Below, in pieces: positions 45,170 through 53,365 of a stretch of 64,000 nt of DNA. Within the stretch, counting starts at the first letter, position 1. Each line of letters starts with the position of its first letter. Below the pieces are notes generated by a model. It made no database searches and had not been told where the DNA came from. It saw only the letters and a program-made list of their open reading frames with translations. The stretch is from positions 3,720,001 to 3,784,000 of the forward strand of contig OY782877.1 of NCBI GenBank assembly GCA_963678445.1. Direction: 5' to 3'. Made by a program: the position numbers and the translations under genes. Source of the stretch: G963678445 sp963678445 (lineage in GTDB: Bacteria > Hydrogenedentota > Hydrogenedentia > Hydrogenedentales > G963678445).

Positions 45170-45938
45170 GACCTAACAACTCCTCAATCTTTGCCCGTAT
45201 GTTGCTGCTTGTCAGCAACGACTCACCTACCAGAATCGCATCCACTCCACCATCCTCCAACGCCTTCACATGATCGCGTGTATAAATACCACTTTCACTG
45301 ACCAGCGTGTTACCCCCGGGCACCAAACGGCGCAATTTATGCGTGGTGTCCACATTTACCGTTAAACTATCTAAATCCCGGTTGTTAATGCCAATGATAT
45401 GCGCACCTGCCGTCAACGCACGTTCGATTTCTGGTGCAGTATGTGTTTCCACCAACGCCACCATCCCTAAGGCATGCGTCAGCTCTAAAAATTCCTTCAA
45501 CTGCGCATCCGATAAGACCCGCACTATCAACAGGATCGCATCCGCACCCGCTGCCCGGGCCTCATAGATCTGATACGGCTCCACGATAAACTCCTTGCGC
45601 AGACAAGGTACCTTTACATCGCGACGTACCGTCGTCAAATCCGCAAGCGAGCCTTTGAAATACTTCTGATCCGTCAATACAGAAATCGCCCGCGCTCCCG
45701 CCACCTCATAAAACGCCGCCAACTCTACCGCGTCCACCTCCGGTAACAAATCGCCCTTAGAAGGGGAAGCACGCTTCACCTCCGCAATCAGGCTAATCCC
45801 CTCCATCCGCAATGCACCCCGAAAGTCCCGCGGCGCCTCCACCAGTTCCAAACGTTCCTCCAGCAGCGACAACGAGGTTTCCACCTGAGTCGCAGCCACC
45901 TCGATCCGTTTATTTGCAATAATTTCATCAAGAATCAT
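45156..45938 (-). CDS. trpC: Indole-3-glycerol-phosphate synthase
   Basis: The 260-residue enzyme has the family signatures LIAEVKRASPSKG (catalytic Lys), CLRKEFIVEPYQIYEARAAGADAI (split in the barrel), IIGINNRDLDS and LVSESGI. ATG 45938; the end overlaps trpF by 14 bases and the start overlaps trpD by 11, indicating coupled translation. Confidence 0.96.
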   Translation of the reverse strand: MILDEIIANKRIEVAATQVETSLSLLEERLELVEAPRDFRGALRMEGISLIAEVKRASPSKGDLLPEVDAVELAAFYEVAGARAISVLTDQKYFKGSLADLTTVRRDVKVPCLRKEFIVEPYQIYEARAAGADAILLIVRVLSDAQLKEFLELTHALGMVALVETHTAPEIERALTAGAHIIGINNRDLDSLTVNVDTTHKLRRLVPGGNTLVSESGIYTRDHVKALEDGGVDAILVGESLLTSSNIRAKIEELLGRDEG

Positions 45939-46944
45939 GAGAACAGTCCACCAATCCTTTCAATTTATCCAACGCAGCCCCCGAATCAATCCCTTCCTGG
46001 GCCAACGCAATCCCCCCAGCCAGATCCGATGCCTTTCCACCCGCCACAATCGCCGGGGCGGCATTCAATACCACGATATCCCGATGCGGGCCCTTAGTTC
46101 CCTCCAGCACGGCACGCAAAATCGCTGCATTCTCCTGTGCATCCCCTCCTAACAACGCATCACGCGTTGCCCGAGGTAAGCCAAAATCTTCTGGGCTTAC
46201 CGAATACACCGACACTTTTCCCTCCTTACCTTCCGCCACCCGCGTTTCTCCCGTCGTACTCAGTTCATCCAGGCCATCCACTGCCGCCACCACAAACACA
46301 TGACGTCCGCCCAACTGCAATAAAACTTCCGCCGTCATTTCAATCAGGCTGCCATCAAAAATCCCCATTACCTGCCCATCCGCCCCTGCAGGATTTGTCA
46401 ACGGGCCCAACATATTAAACACCGTCCTCACCCCTAACTCCGCCCGTACCGGTGCAACATGCCGCATGGCGCCATGCAACGCACGGGCAAACAAAAAACC
46501 GATGCCTACACTATCCAGGCATCGGCCCACAACTTCCGGCGAAGCCGTAATGTTTACCCCCAGTGCTTCCAATACATCCGCACTACCACACTTACTCGTT
46601 GCACTTCGATTTCCATGCTTGGCCACCGCCACCCCCGCACCCGCCACCACAAAGGCCGCTGTCGTCGAAATATTAAACGTGCCCGAATGGTCGCCCCCCG
46701 TACCGCACGTATCCACCAACGGACGCCGCTGCGTTTCAATCCGTGTCGCCATCGCCCGCATCGTTTCCGCAAATCCTGTAATCTCTTCCACCGTCTCCCC
46801 CTTCATCCGCAACGCCACCAAAAAGGCGCCCATTTGCCCCGGTGTCGCCATCCCCTCCATCAATATGCGCATAACCTGTGCCGCATCTTGCCGCGACAAA
46901 TCATTTCCTTCAGTTGCATTTCGAATAACTTGCTGCATATCCAT
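45928..46944 (-). CDS. trpD: Anthranilate phosphoribosyltransferase
   Basis: The 338-residue enzyme transfers phosphoribose to anthranilate. It has the PRPP-binding VDTCGTGGDHSGTFNIST, KHGNRSATSKCGSADVLEALG and the anthranilate-site region RTVFNMLGPLTNPA. ATG 46944 (or ATG 46938 two codons on). It is first in the operon; trpE and trpG are not in this window and must be elsewhere. Confidence 0.96.
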   Translation of the reverse strand: MDMQQVIRNATEGNDLSRQDAAQVMRILMEGMATPGQMGAFLVALRMKGETVEEITGFAETMRAMATRIETQRRPLVDTCGTGGDHSGTFNISTTAAFVVAGAGVAVAKHGNRSATSKCGSADVLEALGVNITASPEVVGRCLDSVGIGFLFARALHGAMRHVAPVRAELGVRTVFNMLGPLTNPAGADGQVMGIFDGSLIEMTAEVLLQLGGRHVFVVAAVDGLDELSTTGETRVAEGKEGKVSVYSVSPEDFGLPRATRDALLGGDAQENAAILRAVLEGTKGPHRDIVVLNAAPAIVAGGKASDLAGGIALAQEGIDSGAALDKLKGLVDCSHDS

Positions 46945-46969
46945 TGGCTTCTCGTCCCATTTTCCGTAC

Positions 46970-47030
46970 CATACCCCATTAGGGGATTCCCCGCCCGGAT
47001 ATAACGAAATCGCCCGCCTTTCGGCGGGCG
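46970..47030 (-). promoter_or_regulatory. Hairpin cluster between bioY and trpD
   Basis: An 8-bp GC stem (47011-47030, CGCCCGCC-TTTC-GGCGGGCG) lies 35 bases after bioY and probably ends that gene, though only a weak U-rich stretch follows. Closer to trpD, GGGG at 46982-46985 can pair with CCCC on either side (46974-46977 or 46989-46992), giving two exclusive small stems. Confidence 0.45.
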
Positions 47031-47064
47031 AGAAATACCGGACACTATGTAAAAGAGTACCGGA

Positions 47065-47577
47065 TTATTTACGAAGCCATCGAGCGACGCCATAGGCCGC
47101 CGCTGCTTTCATTGCATCTCCAATAACAAACGGAGCAACTCCTACCATAATAGCCTGTGCCGGGTTTAATCCTCCCCACAGCATCAACCATCCGGCGCCC
47201 ATCGCATAAATCAGCGTCATTGCTGCAGCAATCGCTACCGCTGGACGTTCAATGCGTGCCACCAGGAACGGTGTCAACAAAAAGGCGGCAAGATAGCCTA
47301 CCGTAGCCCCGGTTACCGTGGCGAAAAACGGTGCGCCGACCATGCCCAACGCGACGTACAAGCCGATACCTGCTGCTGCGCTTGTCCGACGTACGGCAAA
47401 TGCTGCAACCAACACGGCAAATGTCTGCATTGTCACCGGTACCGGTGAAAAGGGCAGCGGAATACGCACCAATGTGCTCAACGCCAGCAAACCGGCTACC
47501 GCCAAAATTTCAACGGCCGCGCTTCTCCGGGGGCCCACGGAATCTAACATTATTGGGGTGTATGCTTTTGTATTCAT
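47065..47577 (-). CDS. bioY: Biotin transporter substrate-binding subunit (BioY)
   Basis: The 170-residue S-component of an ECF-type biotin importer, with about six membrane segments. Diagnostic: RIPLPFSPVPVTMQTFAVLVAA, GAPFFATVTGATVGYLAAFL and VGVAPFVIGDAMKAAAA. ATG 47577; the frame upstream to 47649 has no ribosome site. No ECF ATPase or T-component genes are nearby, so it works with shared modules or alone. Confidence 0.93.
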   Translation of the reverse strand: MNTKAYTPIMLDSVGPRRSAAVEILAVAGLLALSTLVRIPLPFSPVPVTMQTFAVLVAAFAVRRTSAAAGIGLYVALGMVGAPFFATVTGATVGYLAAFLLTPFLVARIERPAVAIAAAMTLIYAMGAGWLMLWGGLNPAQAIMVGVAPFVIGDAMKAAAAYGVARWLRK

Positions 47578-47584
47578 GCGGCCA

Positions 47585-47614
47585 AGTATACTCCAAAAAA
47601 AGCGTCCAATGCAA
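47585..47614 (-). promoter_or_regulatory. Possible bioY promoter, very close to the start codon
   Basis: On the minus strand TTGCAT (47614-47609), 18-base spacer, TATACT (47590-47585). The -10 box ends only seven bases before the ATG, so the transcript would have almost no leader. Confidence 0.4.
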
Positions 47615-47718
47615 CGTCCAAATACCAAAAATTCCCCGTCCCAGACCACAATCCCATGGGAGCGACTTAATACTATAAAAACGAATAAATATATCCAGTT
47701 TGGGTAGAGTTTTACTCA

Positions 47719-47823
47719 CTAAAGCGCTCCCGCGACCGCAAGCAGTAGGTATGGTTCTTAGCATCCCTGACCACAGCAAAAGTTTGTTTTTTATGAGAGC
47801 CTTTCAGATTTAAATCACTAAAG
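47719..47823 (-). repeat. Full-length copy of the ~99-bp repeat family
   Basis: On the minus strand: CTTTAGTGATTTAAAT...GGCTCTCATAAAAAAC...TTTTGCTGTGGTCAGGGATG...AGAACCATACCTACTGCTTGCGGTCGCGGGAGCG, then CTTTAGTGA again. The two CTTTAG ends are 99 bases apart, the same distance as in the 53.2 kb copy. It lies in the 457-base gap between divergent bioY and tpiA (47578-48034), which has nothing else besides their promoters. Confidence 0.93.
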
Positions 47824-47833
47824 AATTACGGTA

Positions 47834-47863
47834 TTGACATATCCCGAAGCATTGCCGCAGAAT
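47834..47863 (+). promoter_or_regulatory. Possible tpiA promoter
   Basis: Perfect TTGACA (47834-47839), 18-base spacer, CAGAAT (47858-47863). The tpiA start is about 165 bases downstream, leaving a long leader. Confidence 0.5.
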
Positions 47864-48034
47864 GAAATGCGTCGGCGTTACTGTAATGTTTCTACTGATA
47901 CGAACAGCTTTTTCTAAAAGTTGCTTTTGTGCAGGAAACTGTGCTACGCTGCCGCTTCATTGTGTGTCCGTCTTAGTGCGGATGGTCTAAAAGAAATCAC
48001 GGATAATCAGAATACTCTTGCGAAAGGGATTGCT

Positions 48035-48790
48035 GTGCGAAAGCCATTTATTGCCGGTAACTGGAAAATGAATAAGTTAGTGGGTGATGCTGTGGAAACA
48101 GTAGAGGCCCTGAAACCCTTAGTGGCGGATGTCGATGCGGTAGATATCGCGGTATGTCCGACCTTCACGGCGCTTGATGCAGTTTGCAAAGCGGCTAAAG
48201 GTTCCAATGTACAAGTAGGTGGACAGAACTGCTATATCAAAGAGAGCGGTGCGTTCACAGCGGAAATCTCCCCGCAGATGTTGAAAGACGTAGGCTGCAC
48301 ATGGACCATTATTGGTCACAGCGAACGACGTCACATCTTCGGTGAAACCGATGCACTGTTAAACGAAAAAGTAAAATACGCCCTCGCGCAAGGCCTCAAA
48401 GTCATGTTCTGCATTGGCGAGACCCTGGAAGAACGTGAAGGCGGTTCGATGAATGATGTGCTCAAGACGCAGGTCACCAAAGGCCTCGAAGGCCTCTCCG
48501 AAGCCGATTTTGAGAACGTTGTGATTGCATACGAACCTGTTTGGGCCATCGGAACCGGCGTAACGGCCTCTCCGGCACAAGCAGAAGAAGCACACGCGTT
48601 TGTGCGTGGCGTGGTAGCCGACGCATTTGGTGCTGCGGTCGCCGAATCGGTACGCATCCAGTACGGTGGCAGCGTGAAACCGGACAATGCGGCTGAATTG
48701 ATTTCGAATCCCAACGTGGACGGTTTCCTCGTTGGCGGTGCGGCGTTAAAAGCCGACAGTTTTGCAGCCATTGTGAAGGCGGTGTGCTGA
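48035..48790 (+). CDS. tpiA: Triosephosphate isomerase
   Basis: The 251-residue glycolytic enzyme has FIAGNWKMN at the N-terminus, the electrophile His95 in IIGHSERR, catalytic Glu167 in AYEPVWAIGTG, and IQYGGSVKPDN. The start is GTG 48035 with AAAGGG upstream; an upstream frame adds 38 residues without family support. secG follows 78 bases later, a common neighbour pair. Confidence 0.97.
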   Translation: MRKPFIAGNWKMNKLVGDAVETVEALKPLVADVDAVDIAVCPTFTALDAVCKAAKGSNVQVGGQNCYIKESGAFTAEISPQMLKDVGCTWTIIGHSERRHIFGETDALLNEKVKYALAQGLKVMFCIGETLEEREGGSMNDVLKTQVTKGLEGLSEADFENVVIAYEPVWAIGTGVTASPAQAEEAHAFVRGVVADAFGAAVAESVRIQYGGSVKPDNAAELISNPNVDGFLVGGAALKADSFAAIVKAVC

Positions 48791-48868
48791 CCTAAGGTAC
48801 TGCTTGCAACGGCGTGGACAGGAAACGCTTATACTTGAATAAGCGTGCATAAAGGAATTTTCTGAGGC

Positions 48869-49399
48869 ATGTTGGATATTATTTTCAGTCTGAAAACCTT
48901 GTGGTGGTTGATGCTATTGCTCTATCTTCCGGCTTGTATCGGACTTATTGTCATAGTCCTTTTACAAAAAGGAAAGGGCGTGGGATTTGCGGGTGCTTTT
49001 GGTGTTGGCTCCGGTTCTGACGCGCTTTTCGGACCCCGTTCGGCGCGCAGTCTGCCTCAGAGATTGACCTACATCGCCGCTGGCCTTTTCATGGTCTTAG
49101 CCTTAGTCATGTCGATGCTTTCCGGTAAGCTTTATAAAGGCGTAGCTCCTGAGCAGGTAGACGAAGCTGCCCTTCAGGAAAGCGCGATGATGCAGGAAGT
49201 TTTTGCTGGCGAAGAGGCCAAGTCGGATGATGCAGCGGCGGAAGCTGCTGAGCAGACGCCGGCTACAGCAGAAGAAGCCACGGCAACCGAAGAGGCTGCC
49301 GCGACGACGGAGGAATCCGCTGCTGCAACCGAAGCCACCGACACGACTCCTGCTTCTGAAGCACAGGAAGAAGCCCCGGCGGAAACTCCGGCGCAATAA
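48869..49399 (+). CDS. secG: Preprotein translocase subunit SecG with long acidic tail
   Basis: The 176-residue protein has two membrane segments in the first 80 residues with VLLQKGKGVGFAGAFGVGSGSDALFG between them, the SecG signature. The segment after about 90 is an Ala/Glu/Thr-rich low-complexity tail, absent from short SecG proteins of about 75-110 residues. It aids SecYE-mediated export. It follows tpiA and has its own terminator. Confidence 0.93.
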   Translation: MLDIIFSLKTLWWLMLLLYLPACIGLIVIVLLQKGKGVGFAGAFGVGSGSDALFGPRSARSLPQRLTYIAAGLFMVLALVMSMLSGKLYKGVAPEQVDEAALQESAMMQEVFAGEEAKSDDAAAEAAEQTPATAEEATATEEAAATTEESAAATEATDTTPASEAQEEAPAETPAQ

Positions 49400-49420
49400 G
49401 TACACGAACATGTTTAATTC

Positions 49421-49462
49421 AAGGCCCAAGGCTGTAACCAGGCTTTGGGCCTTTGGTTTTTG
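49421..49462 (+). terminator. Rho-independent terminator of secG
   Basis: AAGGCCCAAGGC pairs, with one mismatch, with GCTTTGGGCCTT and is followed by TGGTTTTTG, 22 bases after the stop. Confidence 0.85.
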
Positions 49463-49508
49463 TTATCCAGCATGAAAGAGCACCCCGGGGTGGTGTGGAG
49501 GAGACCGG

Positions 49509-50762
49509 ATGGATAAGATTTTGATCCGTGGAGGGAAGCCGCTGCATGGCAATGTGCATGTGCGTGGGGCGAAGAATGCTGCGTTGCCCTTGATGGCGGC
49601 GGTCCTTTTGGCCGAATCGCCTTGTGTATTGCACAATGTTCCCTGTTTGCACGATGTCTTTTCCATGGATAAGCTGTTATCCAACATGGGAGTAAAGATT
49701 GACTTTACCGGGCGTTCCATGACGCTGGATGCAACAGCGGTTACCCAGCCAGAAGCCCCCTATGACCTGGTGCGTAAAATGCGCGCTTCGTTTTTTGTCC
49801 TCGGTCCGCTGCTGGGCCGCTTTGGAAAAGCCAAAGTTTCGTTACCCGGCGGCTGCGCCATTGGCGCACGTCCGGTGGATATCCATCTGAAAGGACTGGA
49901 AGCCTTAGGGGCGTCGATATGCATAGAAGATGGAAATGTGGTGGCGCAGGGGCGTTTGACAGGTACGGATCACGCCCTGGATTTTCCCAGTGTGGGCGCA
50001 ACAGAGAATTTGATGATGGCGGCGGCGTGTGCGCAGGGGGTGACGCGTTTGACTAATGTGGCGCGGGAGCCGGAAATTGTAGATTTGGCCCGCTTTTTAA
50101 ATAGTATGGGCGCGCAGATTTCGGGTGCAGGTACCGACTTGATTACCATTGTGGGTGTAGAATCTCTAGGCGGAACGGAGCATGTTGTTGTGCCGGATCG
50201 TATTGAGGTAGGCACCTTTTTGTTGGCGGGCGCGGCAACGCGAGGCGATGTGACCGTGCTGAATGGCGTAGCAGATCATCTGCCGGGGTTGCTGGAGAAG
50301 CTGCGTGAGTGCGGGGCGTTGGTGGAGGTGCAGGGCAACCATATTCGTGTGGCTGCGCTGGAAGGCGTGCAGGCGGTGGATGTAACGACGCGTCCTTTCC
50401 CTGGTTTTGCAACGGATTTGCAGGCGCAGATGATGACGTTGCTGACCTGTGCGGAAGGTGTAAGCCGGATTAAGGAAACAGTCTTTGAGAATCGCTTTAT
50501 GCAGGCGGCGGAACTGGTGCGTATGGGAGCGGATATTGATTTGGATGGAGGTACGGCGATTGTTCGTGGCGTGTCCCATTTGAGCGGTGCACCGGTGATG
50601 GCGTCCGACTTACGCGCCAGTGCGGCGCTGGTGATTGCGGGTATGATGGCGACGCAGGGGGAGACGGCAATCTCGCGTGTGTATCATATTGATCGTGGTT
50701 ATGAGCGCATAGAAGAACGATTGGTTGGTTTGGGCGCCGATATCGAGCGTGTCCGGGAGTGA
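49509..50762 (+). CDS. murA: UDP-N-acetylglucosamine 1-carboxyvinyltransferase
   Basis: The 417-residue first committed enzyme of peptidoglycan synthesis, target of fosfomycin. Catalytic Cys116 is present in LPGGCAIGARPVD, so the enzyme should be fosfomycin-sensitive by residue type. Other signs: VRGAKNAALP near the start, ATENLMMAA and RPFPGFATDLQAQMM. ATG 49509 follows GGAGGAGA. It is followed almost directly by hisD. Confidence 0.97.
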   Translation: MDKILIRGGKPLHGNVHVRGAKNAALPLMAAVLLAESPCVLHNVPCLHDVFSMDKLLSNMGVKIDFTGRSMTLDATAVTQPEAPYDLVRKMRASFFVLGPLLGRFGKAKVSLPGGCAIGARPVDIHLKGLEALGASICIEDGNVVAQGRLTGTDHALDFPSVGATENLMMAAACAQGVTRLTNVAREPEIVDLARFLNSMGAQISGAGTDLITIVGVESLGGTEHVVVPDRIEVGTFLLAGAATRGDVTVLNGVADHLPGLLEKLRECGALVEVQGNHIRVAALEGVQAVDVTTRPFPGFATDLQAQMMTLLTCAEGVSRIKETVFENRFMQAAELVRMGADIDLDGGTAIVRGVSHLSGAPVMASDLRASAALVIAGMMATQGETAISRVYHIDRGYERIEERLVGLGADIERVRE

Positions 50763-50767
50763 ATAAG

Positions 50768-52090
50768 ATGAAACGATGGACGATCTCTGATGATGCTTCG
50801 TATGCACAGGTGCAGCAGGCGATTCGTCAACACAGCGAAGTGGGCCTGGGGGATCAGGTGGTGCAGGATAAGCTGGAGGCCACGCAGGGCATTGTAGATG
50901 CCGTTCGAAAAAAAGGCGATGCTGCATTGGCGGAGTTTACAGCGCGTTTTGACGGAGTGGCTTTGAAGCCGGAACAGTTTGAAGTAACCCCGGCGGAAAT
51001 CGATGCGGCGTGCACTCAAGTCGAGCCGGCCTTTATCGCCATTCTTGAGCGGGCGTATGAGAATATCCGTCGTTTTCACGCCAAGAATCTACGGGAGTCG
51101 TGGGAAGAAACCTTTGCCGACGGTACGGTATTGGGACAGCGTGTAACCCCTATCGAGAGTGCCGGGGTATACGTGCCGGGAGGAAAGGCTTTTTACCCCT
51201 CGTCGGTATTGATGAACATCGCTCCAGCACGTGTGGCGGGGGTAGAAGAAATTGTTATGGTTTCTCCGCCCTCATATAACGGCGGAATCCATCCTGGGGT
51301 CCTGGCAGCGGCAAAGGTGGCGGGAGCAACACGGGTTTTTCGTATTGGAGGGGCGCAGGCGGTAGCGGCATTGGCCTACGGTACGGAGCATGTGCCGGCA
51401 GTGACGAAGATTACAGGACCGGGCAATCGCTTTGTGACAGCGGCCAAAGCATTGGTGCGTGGCGTGGTCGATATTGACAGCGAGGCAGGTCCTTCGGAGG
51501 TGGTGGTTTTAGCGGATCATACTGCGGACCCGCGTTTCGTTGCCTCTGAGATGCTTGCGCAGGCCGAGCACGATGAGGAAGCTATGTCGGTGTTGATTAC
51601 GCCCTGCGAATCCTTGGTGGATGCGGTGGAACAGCGTCTGAAGGAAGAACTGAACCGGCTGGAACGCCGGGAAATCATTAGTCATTCGTTGGACGCGCAT
51701 GGCTTGGTGATCCTGGTGCGGGATATGGAAGAGGCAATTGCCTTGACGAATCTATATGCGCCGGAGCATTTGAGCATACAGGTAGAATTTCCCCGCCGTG
51801 TGGCCGACCAGATTGTGCATGCAGGCGCAATGATGTTGGGGCATATGACGCCGGTGGCGGTGGGGGATTATTATGCAGGCCCCAACCATATTTTGCCCAC
51901 CAACCGTCGTGCGCGTTATGCTTCGCCATTGACAGCGGAAGATTTTCGCAAAGTGACAAGCGTGCTGTACTACACGCCAGAACGCTTGCGCAATCAGGCG
52001 GAAGATATTATGGAATTAGCGCGGGTAGAAAAATTGAGCGCACATGCACGCTCGGTGCAGGTGCGTGTACAGGAAAGGGATGACCAATGA
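50768..52090 (+). CDS. hisD: Histidinol dehydrogenase
   Basis: The 440-residue enzyme performs the last two steps of histidine synthesis. It has VYVPGGKAFYPSSVLMNIAPA, the ITGPGNRFVTAAK segment, DSEAGPSEVVVLAD and QAEHDEEA with zinc ligands. Start: ATG 50768 has GGGAG eight bases upstream; a GTG overlapping the murA stop is less likely. hisC overlaps its end by four bases. Confidence 0.96.
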   Translation: MKRWTISDDASYAQVQQAIRQHSEVGLGDQVVQDKLEATQGIVDAVRKKGDAALAEFTARFDGVALKPEQFEVTPAEIDAACTQVEPAFIAILERAYENIRRFHAKNLRESWEETFADGTVLGQRVTPIESAGVYVPGGKAFYPSSVLMNIAPARVAGVEEIVMVSPPSYNGGIHPGVLAAAKVAGATRVFRIGGAQAVAALAYGTEHVPAVTKITGPGNRFVTAAKALVRGVVDIDSEAGPSEVVVLADHTADPRFVASEMLAQAEHDEEAMSVLITPCESLVDAVEQRLKEELNRLERREIISHSLDAHGLVILVRDMEEAIALTNLYAPEHLSIQVEFPRRVADQIVHAGAMMLGHMTPVAVGDYYAGPNHILPTNRRARYASPLTAEDFRKVTSVLYYTPERLRNQAEDIMELARVEKLSAHARSVQVRVQERDDQ

Positions 52091-53136
52091 AATACGGTCG
52101 AACCTTGTTAAAAGAAGTAGAAGGCTATGTGCCAGGGGAACAGCCCCAAACAGGGAATGTGATTAAACTCAATACAAATGAGAATCCGTATCCCCCTTCA
52201 CCTGAAGTGATGAGCGCTTTGCAGGCGCTGTCCACAGAGCAGTTGCGAAAGTACCCGGATCCAGTCGCACGTCCTTTCCGTGAGGCTTGTGCAGCGCGCT
52301 ACGGGTATCCCAGTGCAGACTGGGTCTTGGCGGGCAATGGTATGGATGAACTGCTGGCTTTGGTTTTACGCACCTTCGTCGACCCTGGTGATGATGTTTT
52401 GGCGACGTATCCTACGTATTCGCTATACGAAGTGCTCTGTCAGTTGCACGGATGTCAGATTCGCTATGTGGATTTGGATGAACAATTTCAGTTGGTAGAT
52501 GAATTTTTCGCAACCCCTGCGCGTATATGTCTGTTGACCCGTCCCAACGCCCCCAGCGGTGTTTCCGTACCGCGTGAGGCGGTCGCGCGCCTCTGTGAAG
52601 CCTTTGATGGGATCGTGGTCATTGATGAAGCGTATGTCGATTTTGCCGATGACGATTGTATGGATTTCCCCAAACGTTTCGAGAACGCCTTGGTGATGCG
52701 TACATTCTCCAAATCCTTCAGTCTTGCGGGCATGCGTTTAGGTACGGTCGTGGGACGTCCGGAATTGATCCAGGAGTTTCTCAAGACCAAAGATTCGTAT
52801 AATCTCGATATATTCCAACAGACGGCGGGTTTGGCGGCGATCGAAGACTATGACTACATGCAGGCCAATGTGAAGCGGGTACGCGAGGTTCGCAGCTATT
52901 TGAGGGCGCAATTGCAACAACGCGGCTTTGATGTGCCTGAATCGCAGAGTAATTTTTTACTAGCGCGTTGGGAGGGTACCCCCTCAGCCAAATCTATTTT
53001 TGAAGCCCTGCGCGATCGTCAAATATACGTGCGCTATTTTAATGCGCGCAAGTTGGAGAATGCTCTGCGGATTACCGTGGGGACTGAATCGGAGTGTAAT
53101 GCGTTTTTAGCGGCATTAGACGAAATTCTGGGCTAA
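52087..53136 (+). CDS. hisC: Histidinol-phosphate aminotransferase
   Basis: The 349-residue PLP aminotransferase has KLNTNENPYPPSP at the N-terminus, LTRPNAPSGV, VIDEAYVDF and the PLP lysine (Lys209) in TFSKSFSLAGMRLG. ATG overlaps the hisD stop (ATGA), so translation is coupled. A strong terminator follows. Confidence 0.96.
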   Translation: MKYGRTLLKEVEGYVPGEQPQTGNVIKLNTNENPYPPSPEVMSALQALSTEQLRKYPDPVARPFREACAARYGYPSADWVLAGNGMDELLALVLRTFVDPGDDVLATYPTYSLYEVLCQLHGCQIRYVDLDEQFQLVDEFFATPARICLLTRPNAPSGVSVPREAVARLCEAFDGIVVIDEAYVDFADDDCMDFPKRFENALVMRTFSKSFSLAGMRLGTVVGRPELIQEFLKTKDSYNLDIFQQTAGLAAIEDYDYMQANVKRVREVRSYLRAQLQQRGFDVPESQSNFLLARWEGTPSAKSIFEALRDRQIYVRYFNARKLENALRITVGTESECNAFLAALDEILG

Positions 53137-53151
53137 GGTGTTTTTTTTGAT

Positions 53152-53201
53152 AAACTGGGGAGGCTTCTTTGTACCTGGAGAAGTCTCCCCAGTTTGTTTT
53201 T
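53152..53201 (+). terminator. Rho-independent terminator after hisC
   Basis: AAACTGGGGAG...CTTCT pairs with AGAAG...CTCCCCAGTTT, an interrupted stem of about 16 bp, followed by GTTTTT. Confidence 0.9.
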
Positions 53202-53242
53202 GATTTGGTTGTAGCAGAGGAAGTAGGCTACGATGGCTTGAG

Positions 53243-53350
53243 CACTTTAGTGACTTAAACTCCAAGAGTTGTCATAAAAAGCGAAATTTTACTGCGGTCA
53301 GGGATGGTAAGGACCATACCTCCTGCTTGTGGTCGCTGGACCACTTTGGA
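53243..53350 (+). repeat. Full-length copy of the ~99-bp repeat family
   Basis: CACTTTAGTGACTTAAAC...GTCATAAAAAGCGAAATTTTACTGCGGTCAGGGATGGTAAGGACCATACCTCCTGCTTGTGGTCGCTGGACCACTTT, read in pieces; the CACTTT ends are 99 bases apart. It ends 16-20 bases before the ATG of the following gene, so it lies in its leader. Confidence 0.93.
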
Positions 53351-53365
53351 AGGGAATGCGTAGAG

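Noticed and set aside
48791..48825. Possible extra copy of the repeat core (TACTGCTTGCAACGGCGTGGACAGG)
   Set aside because: Only about 25 bases match loosely; too weak to count without an alignment score.
5651..53350. Integron attC sites as an explanation for repeats at gene ends
   Set aside because: The RYYYAAC/GTTRRRY core sites were not seen, orientations are mixed, neighbouring genes are ordinary housekeeping genes, and no integrase is present.
53327..53365. Longer N-terminus for the 53366 gene starting in the repeat
   Set aside because: The extension is repeat-encoded and would separate the signal segment from the start; ATG 53366 gives a normal exported protein.
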